From Haloferax marinisediminis (GTDB lineage: Archaea > Halobacteriota > Halobacteria > Halobacteriales > Haloferacaceae): DNA of 64,000 nt. How positions within the stretch are numbered: the first letter of the stretch is position 1; each line of letters opens with the position of its first letter. Below, in pieces: positions 16,651-25,475 of the stretch. A model generated the notes under the pieces. That model worked only from the letters and a program-made list of their open reading frames with translations. It had not been told where the DNA came from and searched no databases. Position numbers and translations under genes: made by a program. The stretch covers positions 1,426,001-1,490,000 of the forward strand of contig NZ_WKJP01000001.1 of assembly GCF_009674585.1 (NCBI RefSeq), given 5' to 3'.

Positions 16651-17343
16651 ATGAACGACACCACTGTCGTGGTTACTGGCGCGAGTTCCGGAATCGGTGC
16701 GGCCATCGCGCGAGCGTTCGGTCGGAACGGGGCGACAGTCGTCGCCTGCGCCCGCGACCACGACGCCCTCCAAACCGTCCTCGACGACGTCGAAGACGCC
16801 GGGGGTGCTGCAGAAGGCCTCCGTGCCGACGTCCGCGACGAGTTCGACATGGAGCGACTGATGGAGATTGCCGCTCGCGCCGGCGGTTCCATCGATGTTC
16901 TCGTCGCCAACGCGGGAGTCAACCACGGCACGCCCGGTGAGATGCCGATGGCCGACGAGTCGTACGCCGCGTTCGACGACACGCTCAGAACGAACGTTCG
17001 CGGCGTCTTTGCGGCGGTCAAAGAAGCACTGCCGCACATGACCGACGACGCCCGTATCCTCATCCCCTCCGGGTCGATCGCCCGCGAGGCGAAACCCGGG
17101 ATGGGAGCGTACGCCGTCTCGAAGGCGGCGGCCGAAGCACTCGCTCGGCAGTTCGCCGCCGATTGTGCCCAACCTGTCGGCGTCCTCGACCCCGGTCTGG
17201 TCGCCACCGACCTCTCTGGCGGGCATGGACGCGACCCGGACGACGTTGGCGACATGTTCGTCTGGGCGGCGACCGAGGCCGACCCGGCCGACCTCGATGG
17301 CACCATCGTCGACCTCAAGGCGTGGAAGAAGGCGACTCGCTGA
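16651..17343 (+). CDS. Short-chain dehydrogenase/reductase
   Basis: 230 aa classical SDR. TGASSGIG at residues 9-16 binds the nucleotide, NAG (ANAGVNHG) follows, and the catalytic Ser-Tyr-Lys triad is seen in PSGSIAR and YAVSKAAAE. The C-terminus is short (WAATEADPADLDGTIVDLKAWKKATR). The substrate is unknown; being divergent from the carotenoid operon does not prove a pigment role. Start ATG is directly downstream of an inverted repeat. Confidence 0.9.
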   Translation: MNDTTVVVTGASSGIGAAIARAFGRNGATVVACARDHDALQTVLDDVEDAGGAAEGLRADVRDEFDMERLMEIAARAGGSIDVLVANAGVNHGTPGEMPMADESYAAFDDTLRTNVRGVFAAVKEALPHMTDDARILIPSGSIAREAKPGMGAYAVSKAAAEALARQFAADCAQPVGVLDPGLVATDLSGGHGRDPDDVGDMFVWAATEADPADLDGTIVDLKAWKKATR

Positions 17344-17389
17344 CCGTCCAACTGGGACGCTGCGCCGACCGCCTCACGAAACCGGGCGC

Positions 17390-17397
17390 CTTATTAA
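17390..17397 (+). promoter_or_regulatory. TATA box of the ZIP transporter gene
   Basis: CTTATTAA centred 26 nt upstream of the ATG at 17420, consistent with a leaderless transcript. Confidence 0.65.
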
Positions 17398-17419
17398 TCC
17401 GAGCCAATTCGTTCACAAC

Positions 17420-18241
17420 ATGAATCGTTCGACAGCCATCGGCGTCGGCAGCGTCGTGGTTCTCGTCGCCCTCTCGGCGTATGCAGTGTCCACGCAGGCG
17501 TGGAAACTTCTCATCGTCTCGTGGGCTGCCTTCGCTGCGATGGCGTTCGCTGCGCCGTTCGGTGCGCGCTCTCGCACCGAACACGCGGAAGGACTCGTCT
17601 GGGGTTACGGCCTCGCTAGCGGTGCGATGGTGACGAGTGCAGCAGTGTTTCTCGTCCCACAGGCACTCGGTCACCACCCACAGTTCGGTGGGTTCGGCAT
17701 CGCGTTCGGTATCCTCGCCGGATTCGGTGCGCACACCGTCGGCCACCGATTCGCACACATGGACTTCCCGATGGACCGCACCGTGACGGAACTCTCTGCG
17801 CACGCCCTCTCCGCCGGTGCAATCATCGGAATCGTCTACGGAAACATCGACGTGGGTGTCGGCCTCGGCCTCGCAATCGTCTCGCACAAAGGTCCGGCGG
17901 GCTACGCTGCCGCCCGTCGCCTCGCTGGTAACGACAAATCGGTCTACCCGCTTCTCCTCCCAGCGGCGGGTCTCGGTGTCGCGGCCATCATTTCGAGTGC
18001 CGTCTCGCTCCCGGCGACAGACGCGTTCCGTGGTATCGTCTTCGGGTTCGCTTCCGGAGTCTTCCTCCACGTCGCCATGGACTTCCTTCCGCGGTGCGAA
18101 ATCGGCAGTGAGATTCACGACCTGCTGTCGGTCGAAGACGAACACGCACACTCGGTGCTCGACAGACTCCGCGTCCACGCTGCCGTCAGTACCGTCATCG
18201 GCGGCGTCGCCGTCTTCGGTGCGTGGTTGGTACTCGCATAA
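17420..18241 (+). CDS. ZIP family divalent metal transporter
   Basis: 273 aa with about eight membrane helices. The binuclear metal site of ZIP proteins is recognisable as HALSAGAIIG in helix 4 and SHKGPAGYA in helix 5, plus a variable histidine-containing loop (HRFAHMDFPMD). Predicted to take up zinc or a similar divalent ion. A much longer open frame begins inside the SDR gene, but the TATA box 26 nt before 17420 and the hydrophobic N-terminus fix the start here. Confidence 0.87.
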   Translation: MNRSTAIGVGSVVVLVALSAYAVSTQAWKLLIVSWAAFAAMAFAAPFGARSRTEHAEGLVWGYGLASGAMVTSAAVFLVPQALGHHPQFGGFGIAFGILAGFGAHTVGHRFAHMDFPMDRTVTELSAHALSAGAIIGIVYGNIDVGVGLGLAIVSHKGPAGYAAARRLAGNDKSVYPLLLPAAGLGVAAIISSAVSLPATDAFRGIVFGFASGVFLHVAMDFLPRCEIGSEIHDLLSVEDEHAHSVLDRLRVHAAVSTVIGGVAVFGAWLVLA

Positions 18242-18333
18242 GTTCTCACAGAGACCCTCCGACGTGAGTCGAAGGTCACATCTCGTCGGTGACGGAACGG
18301 CCAGTCACGTCTCGTCGGCGACCGAGACGTCGG

Positions 18334-18660
18334 TCACTTCTTCGTCAGCCGCCGAAGTTGGATGGAGATGCCGAAGGCCGCACCGAGGAGTAACACGAGG
18401 TTGAACGCGGCTTGGAACGGCGCGCGGAACTCGGGGTTCACCCACGTCGAGATGGTCTGTGAGGCGTTGAGGTAGAACTGCAAGGCCGCGATGAGTGCCA
18501 GCAGCAGCAACCCGACGAGGACAGCGTAGTCGAGATAGCGGCGCAGGCGTGCGGCGAACTCACGGTTCTCCCGTTCGGTTGGGTCGTCGTCCGGGTCGGG
18601 GACCGTCTGGGTCCGTTGGGCCTTCTTGGTCCCCGATTTCGTTGGCGTCTCGTCGCTCAT
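18334..18660 (-). CDS. Small haloarchaeal membrane protein
   Basis: 108 aa: a charged 45-residue cytosolic N-terminus, then two hydrophobic helices (about 48-68 and 84-103) ending in basic RRLTKK. Its ATG overlaps the stop of the upstream PGF-CTERM-like protein gene (4 nt, ATGA), so the two form an operon. No function is known to me; co-transcription suggests a role with that surface protein. Confidence 0.75.
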   Translation of the reverse strand: MSDETPTKSGTKKAQRTQTVPDPDDDPTERENREFAARLRRYLDYAVLVGLLLLALIAALQFYLNASQTISTWVNPEFRAPFQAAFNLVLLLGAAFGISIQLRRLTKK

Positions 18661-19664
18661 TGGCTCCACCTCCGGGCGACGAACGCAGTGGCACAGAGCG
18701 CCACGAGTGCGACGACGGCGCCGAATCCGGGCGCCGAAGACTCGGTCCGGGTCGGTTCGTAGTCGCTTGCTTCAGGGGTCCGTTCTCTGTCGTCTTCGAA
18801 GTCTTCGACACGCAGTTCGACTTCTTCTGTGGTCTCGTTCACGCTAATCGTCCTCGTTGGGTTCAGGTTCGCCGCGCCACGAGCGGAGTCGATGACGACT
18901 CCATCTCGGAGCAACACGACGTCGATGTAGTAGTTGTACTCGTTCGGTACGGTCGCCGTCGCGTCCACGGACTCGGTCCGGCCGGCCTGGATGGTGCCGG
19001 CGTCGACTGTCGTCCGAGAGGCGACGATGTTAGACTCGGCCTGCCGGAGGACGAACGTGACCGAGAGGTCTTCGGCCGGTTGGTCACCGGTGTTGACGAG
19101 CGTCGCAGTCAGGTCGAGTGTGGTTCGGTTCTCGCCAGCGTCGGCGATGGAAAACGAGACTGGCGGGAGCGATTCGGACTCGGTGAACGACGTGGTCGAT
19201 TGGAGGTACGGCGGCTTGATAGCCGAGACACCTCGGATGCTCTTTCGCGCCTCGTCGACGCGCTCGGCGTCGCGGTAGAGGACGACTTCGATGTCGTAAC
19301 CTCCCTCTCGTGGGACGGTGAGGTTGGCAGTTGCGGTCGCTTCACCGTCACGGGTGAGCGTGCCGACGTCGACTCGTTCCGTCGTCGTCACCAGTCCCGA
19401 CTCGGCGTCGATTGCTCGAACGAGCACGCTCACGTTCTGGGTCGGGTTTCGTCTGTGGTCGATTCGTGTCTCGATACCGAGTGTAACCGTCTCTCCCGTG
19501 GCAGGGCCCGCCGCGATGGAGACGTCCGCGACGTCGACCGGGCCGGGTCGAACCGGACCGTCGTCCGTCGGGTCCGCGAGGACACCGGGGACGAGGACAG
19601 CGGAGACGGCGGCGACGATGAGGACACCGACGGCCCCGCCCGCGAGGAGGGCGTTTCTATCCAT
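18657..19664 (-). CDS. Secreted protein with PGF-CTERM-like C-terminal sorting signal (DUF7490-like)
   Basis: 335 aa. An N-terminal signal or anchor helix (ALLAGGAVGVLIVAAVSAVLV), two immunoglobulin-like beta domains (about 40-160 and 170-285, each with NTGDQPAEDLSV-type strands) and a C-terminal tripartite signal: APGFGAVVAL, a hydrophobic helix and RRW. Proteins with such tails are cut by archaeosortase A and attached to lipid at the cell surface. The repeats of beta-strand domains suggest a structural or binding role on the envelope. The DUF7490 label is from memory. Confidence 0.82.
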   Translation of the reverse strand: MDRNALLAGGAVGVLIVAAVSAVLVPGVLADPTDDGPVRPGPVDVADVSIAAGPATGETVTLGIETRIDHRRNPTQNVSVLVRAIDAESGLVTTTERVDVGTLTRDGEATATANLTVPREGGYDIEVVLYRDAERVDEARKSIRGVSAIKPPYLQSTTSFTESESLPPVSFSIADAGENRTTLDLTATLVNTGDQPAEDLSVTFVLRQAESNIVASRTTVDAGTIQAGRTESVDATATVPNEYNYYIDVVLLRDGVVIDSARGAANLNPTRTISVNETTEEVELRVEDFEDDRERTPEASDYEPTRTESSAPGFGAVVALVALCATAFVARRWSQ

Positions 19665-19779
19665 AGTCGAGTGACATTTTCCGGTCGGTAAATGTTTTGT
19701 CCCTGATTAGTCTCGGACTGAGAACGTCTTCGGGACCGTACATGCGACTTTTGACGACAGCAATCGTAGGTTATGTGGC

Positions 19780-19935
19780 ATGTCCGAGATGCAACAAGCA
19801 ACCTGTTCGTGTGGGTTCAGCGTAACGTCCGAGAACGAAGACGAACTCGTGATGATTATCCAGAACCACGCACACGACACACACGGAAAAGAGATGACAG
19901 TCGCAGACGTAAAGGCGATGGCGAAGCAGGTCTAG
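19780..19935 (+). CDS. DUF1059 small protein
   Basis: 51 aa. Starts MSEMQQATCSCGFSV, then DELVMIIQNHAHDTHGKEMT, the characteristic CxCG followed by a helix with HxxxxHG found in DUF1059. The two cysteines and two histidines could hold one metal ion. The family's function is unknown. It precedes the stress-protein gene on the same strand by 51 bp, but a TATA box between them indicates a separate promoter for the latter. Confidence 0.85.
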   Translation: MSEMQQATCSCGFSVTSENEDELVMIIQNHAHDTHGKEMTVADVKAMAKQV

Positions 19936-19956
19936 CCGTCACTGTTGGGGTGTGGA

Positions 19957-19964
19957 TTTTTATA
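19957..19964 (+). promoter_or_regulatory. TATA box of the UspA gene
   Basis: TTTTTATA centred 27 nt before the ATG at 19987, the spacing of a leaderless archaeal promoter. Confidence 0.65.
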
Positions 19965-19986
19965 GAACGGCGTCAGGATATGTTGC

Positions 19987-20391
19987 ATGGCAACGTACGT
20001 TATCGGCACGAACTCTGTCCACACGAGTGCCGAACTCTGTGACTACCTCTCGCGACGAATAGAGACCGGCGACGTCGTTCACGTCGTCAACTCGCACAAA
20101 GGCGGCGACAGCACCGACAGCGACGACGTTCGCGACGGCGACGACGCGTTGAACGTCGTCTCCTCTCGCCTCGGCGACTTCGTCACCGTCGAGACACACC
20201 AGTTCATCCGCGGCAACGACCCGGCCGAAGACATCCTCGAGTGTGCCCAAGACCAGAACGCCGACGAAATCGTCATCGGCGTCAGAAAACGGAACCCGAC
20301 CTCGAAAATCGTCTTCGGGAGCACCGCACAGGACGTCCTCCTCTCTTCGAACGTTCCGATGGCAGTCGTTCCGTTAGAAACAGTCTACTGA
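19987..20391 (+). CDS. Universal stress protein, UspA family
   Basis: 134 aa. The Rossmann-like fold starts YVIGTNSVHTSAELCDYL (first strand and helix) and ends with IVIGVRKRNPTSKIVFGSTAQDVLLSSNVPMAVVP; the GxRxR...GS pattern resembles the ATP-binding motif G-2x-G-9x-G(S/T) in a variant form, so nucleotide binding is likely but not certain. Single-domain, cytosolic. Its own TATA box is well placed. Confidence 0.9.
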   Translation: MATYVIGTNSVHTSAELCDYLSRRIETGDVVHVVNSHKGGDSTDSDDVRDGDDALNVVSSRLGDFVTVETHQFIRGNDPAEDILECAQDQNADEIVIGVRKRNPTSKIVFGSTAQDVLLSSNVPMAVVPLETVY

Positions 20392-20399
20392 GGCGCGTC

Positions 20400-21137
20400 T
20401 CAGTTTCCGGGCCGGTATTCGACGAGCGTCATCTCGAAGACCGGTTCGTCGTCACCTTCCTCTTCGTAGAACGCCATGTATCCCGGGAGTGGACTCTCGG
20501 GGGAGACACAGCTCTCCCAGAACACACTGCCGTTCATCTGAACCACGAAGTACGCACAGTCGAGGCCGGCGTACGACGAGGTGCGCTCGACTGTGAAACT
20601 CACGTTCCCGTTGGTTCCAGAGGCTTCCCATCCATCGCCAACTTCGAGGGTTTCACCGTCGACACCGCTGTAGTACGGAGAGTTGAATCCGACCGTCGCA
20701 ATCGACCCGGAGGGACTCCCGGAGAGTTCGCTGTAGAGTTGGTCCCGCGAGGCGGTCACGGTCTGCTCACTCGTCGTCTCCTCGGCGTCGACCTTCGTTC
20801 GGATGGTCACTTCGTCTTCGGTCGCAGAGAGGACTTCCCACTCGTACGTCGCCGTGTCGTTCAGGTTCGGCGACGTAATCTCGTAGCGGTAGTACTGGCC
20901 TTCTCGGAACTGTTCGTCCCACGACTGATTGAAGTCGAACGCCATCGACGACGAACTGTCTTCACTGCTGCTGCTGTCACCAGACTCGCCAGTGTCACCG
21001 TTCGTCGTGTCGCCGTCGGCAGTGTCCGCGACGGTCGTCGTCTGTGTTGCCGTTGCGCCGTCACCACCAACGCCACCTGAACACCCGGCCACGAGGACCA
21101 GGAGGGCGACGAGGAGGGTCTTCCACATTGAGTGCAT
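20400..21137 (-). CDS. Putative secreted lipoprotein
   Basis: 245 aa. The signal peptide WKTLLVALLVLVAGC ends in a lipobox. A disordered Thr/Asp/Ser-rich linker (about 25-65) leads to a beta-rich domain (YYRYEITSPNLNDTATYEWEVLSATEDEVTIRTKV ... SFTVERTSSYAGLDCAYFVVQ) with two cysteines that could form a disulphide. No family recognised. ATG 21137 is set by a TATA box 28 nt upstream; an ATG at 21128 is the alternative. It converges with UspA (8 bp between the stops). Confidence 0.75.
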   Translation of the reverse strand: MHSMWKTLLVALLVLVAGCSGGVGGDGATATQTTTVADTADGDTTNGDTGESGDSSSSEDSSSSMAFDFNQSWDEQFREGQYYRYEITSPNLNDTATYEWEVLSATEDEVTIRTKVDAEETTSEQTVTASRDQLYSELSGSPSGSIATVGFNSPYYSGVDGETLEVGDGWEASGTNGNVSFTVERTSSYAGLDCAYFVVQMNGSVFWESCVSPESPLPGYMAFYEEEGDDEPVFEMTLVEYRPGN

Positions 21138-21161
21138 ACCCCTACCGACGCCGGTCGGCAC

Positions 21162-21169
21162 TATAATAG
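21162..21169 (-). promoter_or_regulatory. TATA box of the lipoprotein gene
   Basis: Minus-strand TATTATAG centred about 28 nt upstream of the ATG at 21137; supports a leaderless start. Confidence 0.6.
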
Positions 21170-21236
21170 TCTCGTGTGCCAGAGTGTCTCGGATTCGAGA
21201 CGATTTAGACGAGATTCGTTTCGACGAGAAGAGGCG

Positions 21237-22478
21237 TTACTCGGCCGGTTCGTCGAGGACTTTCTCGGCGAGCGTCGGGACGAACGTGCCGATGTCGGTC
21301 ACCATCCCAATCGCCTGCGACGACCCGCGGTCGAGCAGTTGCGTGACGGTTGCGGGGTTGATGTCGACACAGACGGTCTTCGCAGACGACGGCAGGCAGT
21401 TGCCGACGGCGACAGAGTGGAGGAGCGTCGAGAGCATGAGCACCATGTCGGCCTTGTGGGCCTGTTCTCGGATGGCGTTCTGTGCCTCGATGGTGTCGGT
21501 GATGGTGTCTGGAAGCGGCCCGTCGTCGCGGATAGACCCAGCGAGAACGTACGGAACGTCGTTCTTCACACACTCGTACATCACACCTTCTTTGATGAGG
21601 CCCTCTTCGACGGCCTCGGCGATGCCGCCTGCTCGGATGACTTCACTGATGGTGTAGATGTGGTGTTTGTGCCCCTTTCGTGGGTGCTCCATCGTCTCCA
21701 TATCCATCCCGAGGGAGGTGCCGTAGAGTCCGCGTTCGATGTCGTGGGTGGCAAAGCCGTTGCCAGCAGAAATCATGTCGATGTAGCCCTCGCGGATGAG
21801 ACGCGCGAGTGCGTCACCGCCGCCGGAGTGGATGAGCGCCGGCCCGGCGACGACGAGGACCTTCCCACCTGCTTCTTTCGTCTCGCGGAGTGCGTCGGCG
21901 ATTTCGCCGATGAGTGAATCCGACGGACGCTCCGAGGAGACACCGCCTTGCATGAACCCGAACGGACCTGACGAGTCACGGGGGCGCTCTGGAGGCTTGA
22001 CACGGATGCCTGCCTCGTCGGTGACGATGAGGTCGCCTTCTTCGACGCTGTTGAGAACTTTCGTGTAGGCGCGTGGCCCCTCGGGTCCGTCGGGGTCGAC
22101 GACGATTGCACAGTCCATCTCGATGTTTTCGACCGAGAGCCAGTCGCCCTCGTACCGAACGTCGGTCGGATGGTTGGTCGTGGAGTAGAACCCGACTGGG
22201 ACGACCTGGTCTGCAGGCGACGGCTCGACACGAGCGTCGACCGGTTCGGTGAGGTTGGCCCCGATTTGGTGGAGTTCGTGGAGAATCTCCTGGAGTAGCT
22301 TCTCGTCGTCCGCCGAGACGGCCATCCGGCAGTACGACGTCTTGTCCTTCTGTTTCCCGACGTCGAACTGCTCGACGTCGAACTCGCCTCCGAGGTCCAT
22401 CACGAGACCGAAGGCCTGTTGCATCATCCCGGAGTCGATGATGTGGCCTTCGAGTTCGACCGTACGTGTGTGGGTCAT
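21237..22478 (-). CDS. Ornithine cyclodeaminase of the TIGR00300 (LOR/SDH-like) type
   Basis: 413 aa. It has the two-part layout of the archaeal TIGR00300 family. The N-terminal domain begins with VELEGHIIDSGMMQQAFGLVMDLGGEFDVEQF. The C-terminal deoxyhypusine-synthase-like NAD-binding part has VLVVAGPALIHSGGGDAL, ISAGNGFATHDIERGLYGTSLGM and CVDINPATVTQL. A methanogen member is reported as an ornithine cyclodeaminase (ornithine to proline plus ammonia) using a nickel-pincer nucleotide; I transfer that by homology. ATG 22478 begins the conserved region. Monocistronic, as far as spacing shows. Confidence 0.82.
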   Translation of the reverse strand: MTHTRTVELEGHIIDSGMMQQAFGLVMDLGGEFDVEQFDVGKQKDKTSYCRMAVSADDEKLLQEILHELHQIGANLTEPVDARVEPSPADQVVPVGFYSTTNHPTDVRYEGDWLSVENIEMDCAIVVDPDGPEGPRAYTKVLNSVEEGDLIVTDEAGIRVKPPERPRDSSGPFGFMQGGVSSERPSDSLIGEIADALRETKEAGGKVLVVAGPALIHSGGGDALARLIREGYIDMISAGNGFATHDIERGLYGTSLGMDMETMEHPRKGHKHHIYTISEVIRAGGIAEAVEEGLIKEGVMYECVKNDVPYVLAGSIRDDGPLPDTITDTIEAQNAIREQAHKADMVLMLSTLLHSVAVGNCLPSSAKTVCVDINPATVTQLLDRGSSQAIGMVTDIGTFVPTLAEKVLDEPAE

Positions 22479-22586
22479 TGGCGGAGAATTGACTGTGGGG
22501 GCAAAATGGGTTACGGACACGACAGTCCAACCGTCGGTTTGCGACCATCGAAACGGAGCGTCAGAAAAAACAGTGAGTGGACGCGC

Positions 22587-23090
22587 TCAGAAGAGCAGGC
22601 CTTTGAACAGGTTGGCGATGGTCCAGACAGCCTTGTCGACGAAGTGGCCGTCCTCACCGGTGACACGGATTCGGTCGTCGCGGACCGCCTGTTCGACTTC
22701 GGCCAGTGGGTTAGACGACGACGCAATCGCTTCGAGTGTCGCGCGGTCGGTGCTGATACGCATCGATGCGTCCGGATTTGGCTCCGCCGCGACGTCGACG
22801 ATACGCATGTCGTCGTCGACGCTCGCGGAGTACACGTGTGTCTCGTCGCCGTCTTCGATGTAGACGTTCACCGTCTTGCCGGCGATGAGGCCACGGGCGA
22901 ACGAGACGTCGAACTGGTCGGCGTTCTGGTTGTACAGCGCGACACCCTCTTCGAGAAGTTGGAGCATCTCTTCGTCACTCGGACTCTCGGACTCCTGTGC
23001 GACGACGGGAGCCGAAGCGGTGACGAGCGCGATGGCGAGGAACACAGAGACGAGACGGCGAGAACGAACGAGGCGGCGGATAGGTGACAT
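22587..23090 (-). CDS. Secreted protein of unknown function
   Basis: 167 aa. A basic N-terminus and hydrophobic stretch (LVSVFLAIALVTASAPVVA) form a Sec signal peptide with a likely AQES cleavage. The mature domain has alternating strands (VNVYIEDGDETHVYSASVDDDMRIVDVA) and an ISTDRATLEAIASSSNPLAEVEQAVRDDRIRV segment reminiscent of SCP2-like lipid-binding proteins, too weak to call. ATG 23090 is the last Met before the basic region; upstream Mets are possible. Confidence 0.7.
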   Translation of the reverse strand: MSPIRRLVRSRRLVSVFLAIALVTASAPVVAQESESPSDEEMLQLLEEGVALYNQNADQFDVSFARGLIAGKTVNVYIEDGDETHVYSASVDDDMRIVDVAAEPNPDASMRISTDRATLEAIASSSNPLAEVEQAVRDDRIRVTGEDGHFVDKAVWTIANLFKGLLF

Positions 23091-23162
23091 AGTCGAGACT
23101 CCTTTGGCGGCTGACGACATAATGATTCTCACGACTATTCAGAAAATTGTCCAGAGTGGCTG

Positions 23163-24101
23163 TTAGATCGTGTTAAGGAACGACCGCAGATGACCGAACG
23201 TCTGTTCGAAGGTTCGGTCGTAGTGGTCGAAGTGGTCTGCAGGGAGTTCGACGAACGTTGCATCGATGAGTTCGTCGGCGAGCGCGGCGACGTCGTCGGC
23301 AGGGGCGAGTTCGTCGCGTGTTCCGGCGACGAGGAGGACTGGGCAGGTAATCTCTTCTGGGTCCGAGAGCGCTCGGTAGCGGAACATCGAGAGGAACACG
23401 CGGGCCGGCGTCTCGTCGCGCCAGGCACTCCCCGGCGGGACGAGTTCTCGGTACGCTCCGCGTGTCCCGGGGTCTTCGAAGACGGCCATCGACGCGCCAT
23501 CACCGACGACCGGAACGCGGTACGGTCCGAGGAGTCGTGACTGAAGTTTGTCGCGGACGCCAGCGACGAGTGCAGCGAGCGTTCCTCGAACGCCACGGCC
23601 ACCCATCACTCCCGTGCCGTCGAGCATCGGGTTCTGTGCGACGACGGCCGCGACACGGCCATCTTCGGCGGCCGCACGGAGTGCGTAGCCACCGGAGAGC
23701 CCCGCCCCCCAGAGGATGAGACGCTTCGAATCGATTTCGGGGCGTTCACGCAGTCCGTCGAGTGCTGCGTGCCAGTCTGCAACCTGCGAGCCGGGAGCGA
23801 CGAGATTTCGCGGTTCGCCGTCCGAATCACCAGTGTTCCGGTAGTCGAAGAGGAAGGCGGCGAACCCCGCTTCGGCTAACCGCTCGGCGTAGGTTCGGAG
23901 GCCAAAGCGACGTTCTGCGGCGAGTTCTCCGGCCATGACGACGACGGGCGGTGTCTCGACACCGTCAGGGCGGTACAGCCAGCCTGCGCAGTCCGTCCCG
24001 TCACTCTCGAAGCTGAGGCTGACTCGTGAGTAGTCGAAGTGTGAGGGCCGGCGTGGCCCCCGCGCGGCCGGTGGTTTCCCGCGATGACGCCACGCGCTCA
24101 C
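23163..24101 (-). CDS. Alpha/beta hydrolase
   Basis: 312 aa. The N-terminal beta region (VSLSFESDGTDCAGWLYRPDG) and PVVVMAGELAAERR give the oxyanion area, FLFDYRNTGDSDGEPR the typical strand-turn, and GAGLSGGYAL the nucleophile elbow with Ser. A late GTRDELAP supplies an acid and ADHFDHYD the histidine. The layout resembles peptidase-S15/acetyl-xylan-esterase-like hydrolases; substrate unknown. GTG 24101 overlaps the upstream gene's TGA (GTGA), so the pair is probably coupled. Confidence 0.82.
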   Translation of the reverse strand: MSAWRHRGKPPAARGPRRPSHFDYSRVSLSFESDGTDCAGWLYRPDGVETPPVVVMAGELAAERRFGLRTYAERLAEAGFAAFLFDYRNTGDSDGEPRNLVAPGSQVADWHAALDGLRERPEIDSKRLILWGAGLSGGYALRAAAEDGRVAAVVAQNPMLDGTGVMGGRGVRGTLAALVAGVRDKLQSRLLGPYRVPVVGDGASMAVFEDPGTRGAYRELVPPGSAWRDETPARVFLSMFRYRALSDPEEITCPVLLVAGTRDELAPADDVAALADELIDATFVELPADHFDHYDRTFEQTFGHLRSFLNTI

Positions 24102-24454
24102 GCTGTCCCCTCCTCGTAGATACTGTCGAGGACACGTTCGGACAGTTCCACGTCGTCTATCTCGTAGCGGTTGTACGCGCGAATCCAGTCGGCTTCGAGA
24201 CGCCACGTCGCCTGTACGTCGCCCTCACTCCGCAGAATCGTCGCGTCGACGGTCGTCGGTTCCAGCGCCTCGTCGTTCGCGAGTTCGAGGAACGCCGTGA
24301 CTGCTCGCCCGACTTCACCGTGGTCGGGTTCGACGTCTGGAAACGCCGTGAGATAGGTCATAGACACGTGGTCGTCGATGGAGAGAGACTCGACACTGAT
24401 ACCGTTCCCACGAAGTGCTTCCTCGACGGTGGCCGTCGGTTCGAGGTCGTTCAT
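24098..24454 (-). CDS. Haloarchaeal conserved protein (DUF8159-like)
   Basis: 118 aa soluble alpha/beta protein: PTATVEEALRGNGISVESLSIDDHVSMTYLTAFP, then two helices and VDATILRSEGDVQATWRLEADWIRAYNRYEIDDVELSERVL. I recall it as DUF8159, with low confidence; no function known. First of a two-gene unit with the hydrolase, the start of which it overlaps. Confidence 0.7.
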   Translation of the reverse strand: MNDLEPTATVEEALRGNGISVESLSIDDHVSMTYLTAFPDVEPDHGEVGRAVTAFLELANDEALEPTTVDATILRSEGDVQATWRLEADWIRAYNRYEIDDVELSERVLDSIYEEGTA

Positions 24455-24533
24455 GGAACGTGGTACGGTACCCGTCGGCTAAACGTTTGCCGCGCGACAG
24501 GACAACTGAGCGGGCGACGCCTCTCTCCGCTGA

Positions 24534-25247
24534 CTACGCCTCTGTATCGAGACGACGCAGCGCGTCGTGGAGTGAAAACAGTGGTTCGATGTCGCCAGCG
24601 GCGTAGTCGACGAGAAGGCGGGTGAGTTCGGCGTGTGTGTGGGTGTGGTCGAGGCCGGCGACGACGCCGTCGACGAACTGCTCGCCGAGGGCCTCACCGA
24701 CGTGCGCACCTTTCACGTGTCTGTCGTCGATGCCAAGGCGGTCGAGATAGTTCGGTGGCAGGTCGTAGTCGTCGTACCAGACGGTCGGTTGGGCGATACC
24801 TGCCTCGTCGCATGCCTTCCAGAGCGCGGGAATCTCTCTGTTGGGGCGGACCGCGTTCGGGTACGCTGTCGCGGCGAGCGTCCCGAGGTCGACGTGGTTC
24901 GAAAACAGTGCGTCCACGCGGGACGGTGCGTCGGGCCACACGCCCTCGTCTGCGACTGTCGTGGCCCACGCCCGGAGGTGGTGCTCGTCGAAGAACTCGC
25001 CGTTGTACGTGACGACTGGGCCACCGTGTGCCTCACACCACTCGACGACCCTCCGGAGGAGGTCTGCTGTGTGTTCTGCCTCCCAGCCACCGTCGCGAAG
25101 GAGCACTTCGACCTTGGCGTCTCCGTCACCGTCGTGGTAGCCAAGCCCGACCGCGACCAGCTCGAAGTCGGCAGTGTTCTGGAAGTCGGTCGGTTCTCCA
25201 CGCGGGCTAGCCGTCTCGATGTCGAGTGCGAGTCGCCCCTCGTTCAT
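24534..25247 (-). CDS. DnaQ-like 3'-5' exonuclease family protein
   Basis: 237 aa RNase H-like fold. ExoI motif LALDIETAS (residues 6-14) carries the DxE pair; ExoII corresponds to VVTYNGEFFDEHHLR; ExoIII to LLVDYAAGDIEPLFSLHD, where an Asp is kept. The spacing fits the uncharacterised 3'-5' exonuclease (RNase_H_2/YprB-like) group rather than a polymerase proofreading subunit. Monocistronic, with its start 228 bp from the divergent LURP-one gene. Confidence 0.8.
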   Translation of the reverse strand: MNEGRLALDIETASPRGEPTDFQNTADFELVAVGLGYHDGDGDAKVEVLLRDGGWEAEHTADLLRRVVEWCEAHGGPVVTYNGEFFDEHHLRAWATTVADEGVWPDAPSRVDALFSNHVDLGTLAATAYPNAVRPNREIPALWKACDEAGIAQPTVWYDDYDLPPNYLDRLGIDDRHVKGAHVGEALGEQFVDGVVAGLDHTHTHAELTRLLVDYAAGDIEPLFSLHDALRRLDTEA

Positions 25248-25431
25248 ACACTGTGAGTCTCAAATCGAGTACAAAAATCGGCCGGCTCGACTCCGAAACG
25301 AGTCACTCCTGTCTCGGCGATAGTGCTGAACGAAGTGTCATAATTCGATAGACACGACCGGGATTGGTCGCGTCTCGCTTCCCGAAACCCTCCCCCGAGA
25401 TAGAACGTCGACACCACCAGAAATACCAGTC

Positions 25432-25446
25432 AGATGTCCAACATCT
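25432..25446. promoter_or_regulatory. Inverted repeat touching the TATA box of the first LURP-one gene
   Basis: AGATGT-CCA-ACATCT, a perfect 6-bp inverted repeat with a 3-bp spacer, directly upstream of and overlapping the TATA box CTAAATAC (25445-25452), where TFB would bind. The second LURP-one gene has no such element. Confidence 0.45.
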
Positions 25447-25452
25447 AAATAC
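25445..25452 (+). promoter_or_regulatory. TATA box of the first LURP-one gene
   Basis: CTAAATAC centred 27 nt upstream of the ATG at 25476. Confidence 0.65.
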
Positions 25453-25475
25453 TTTCTGCCAGCGTCTACCTGCCT

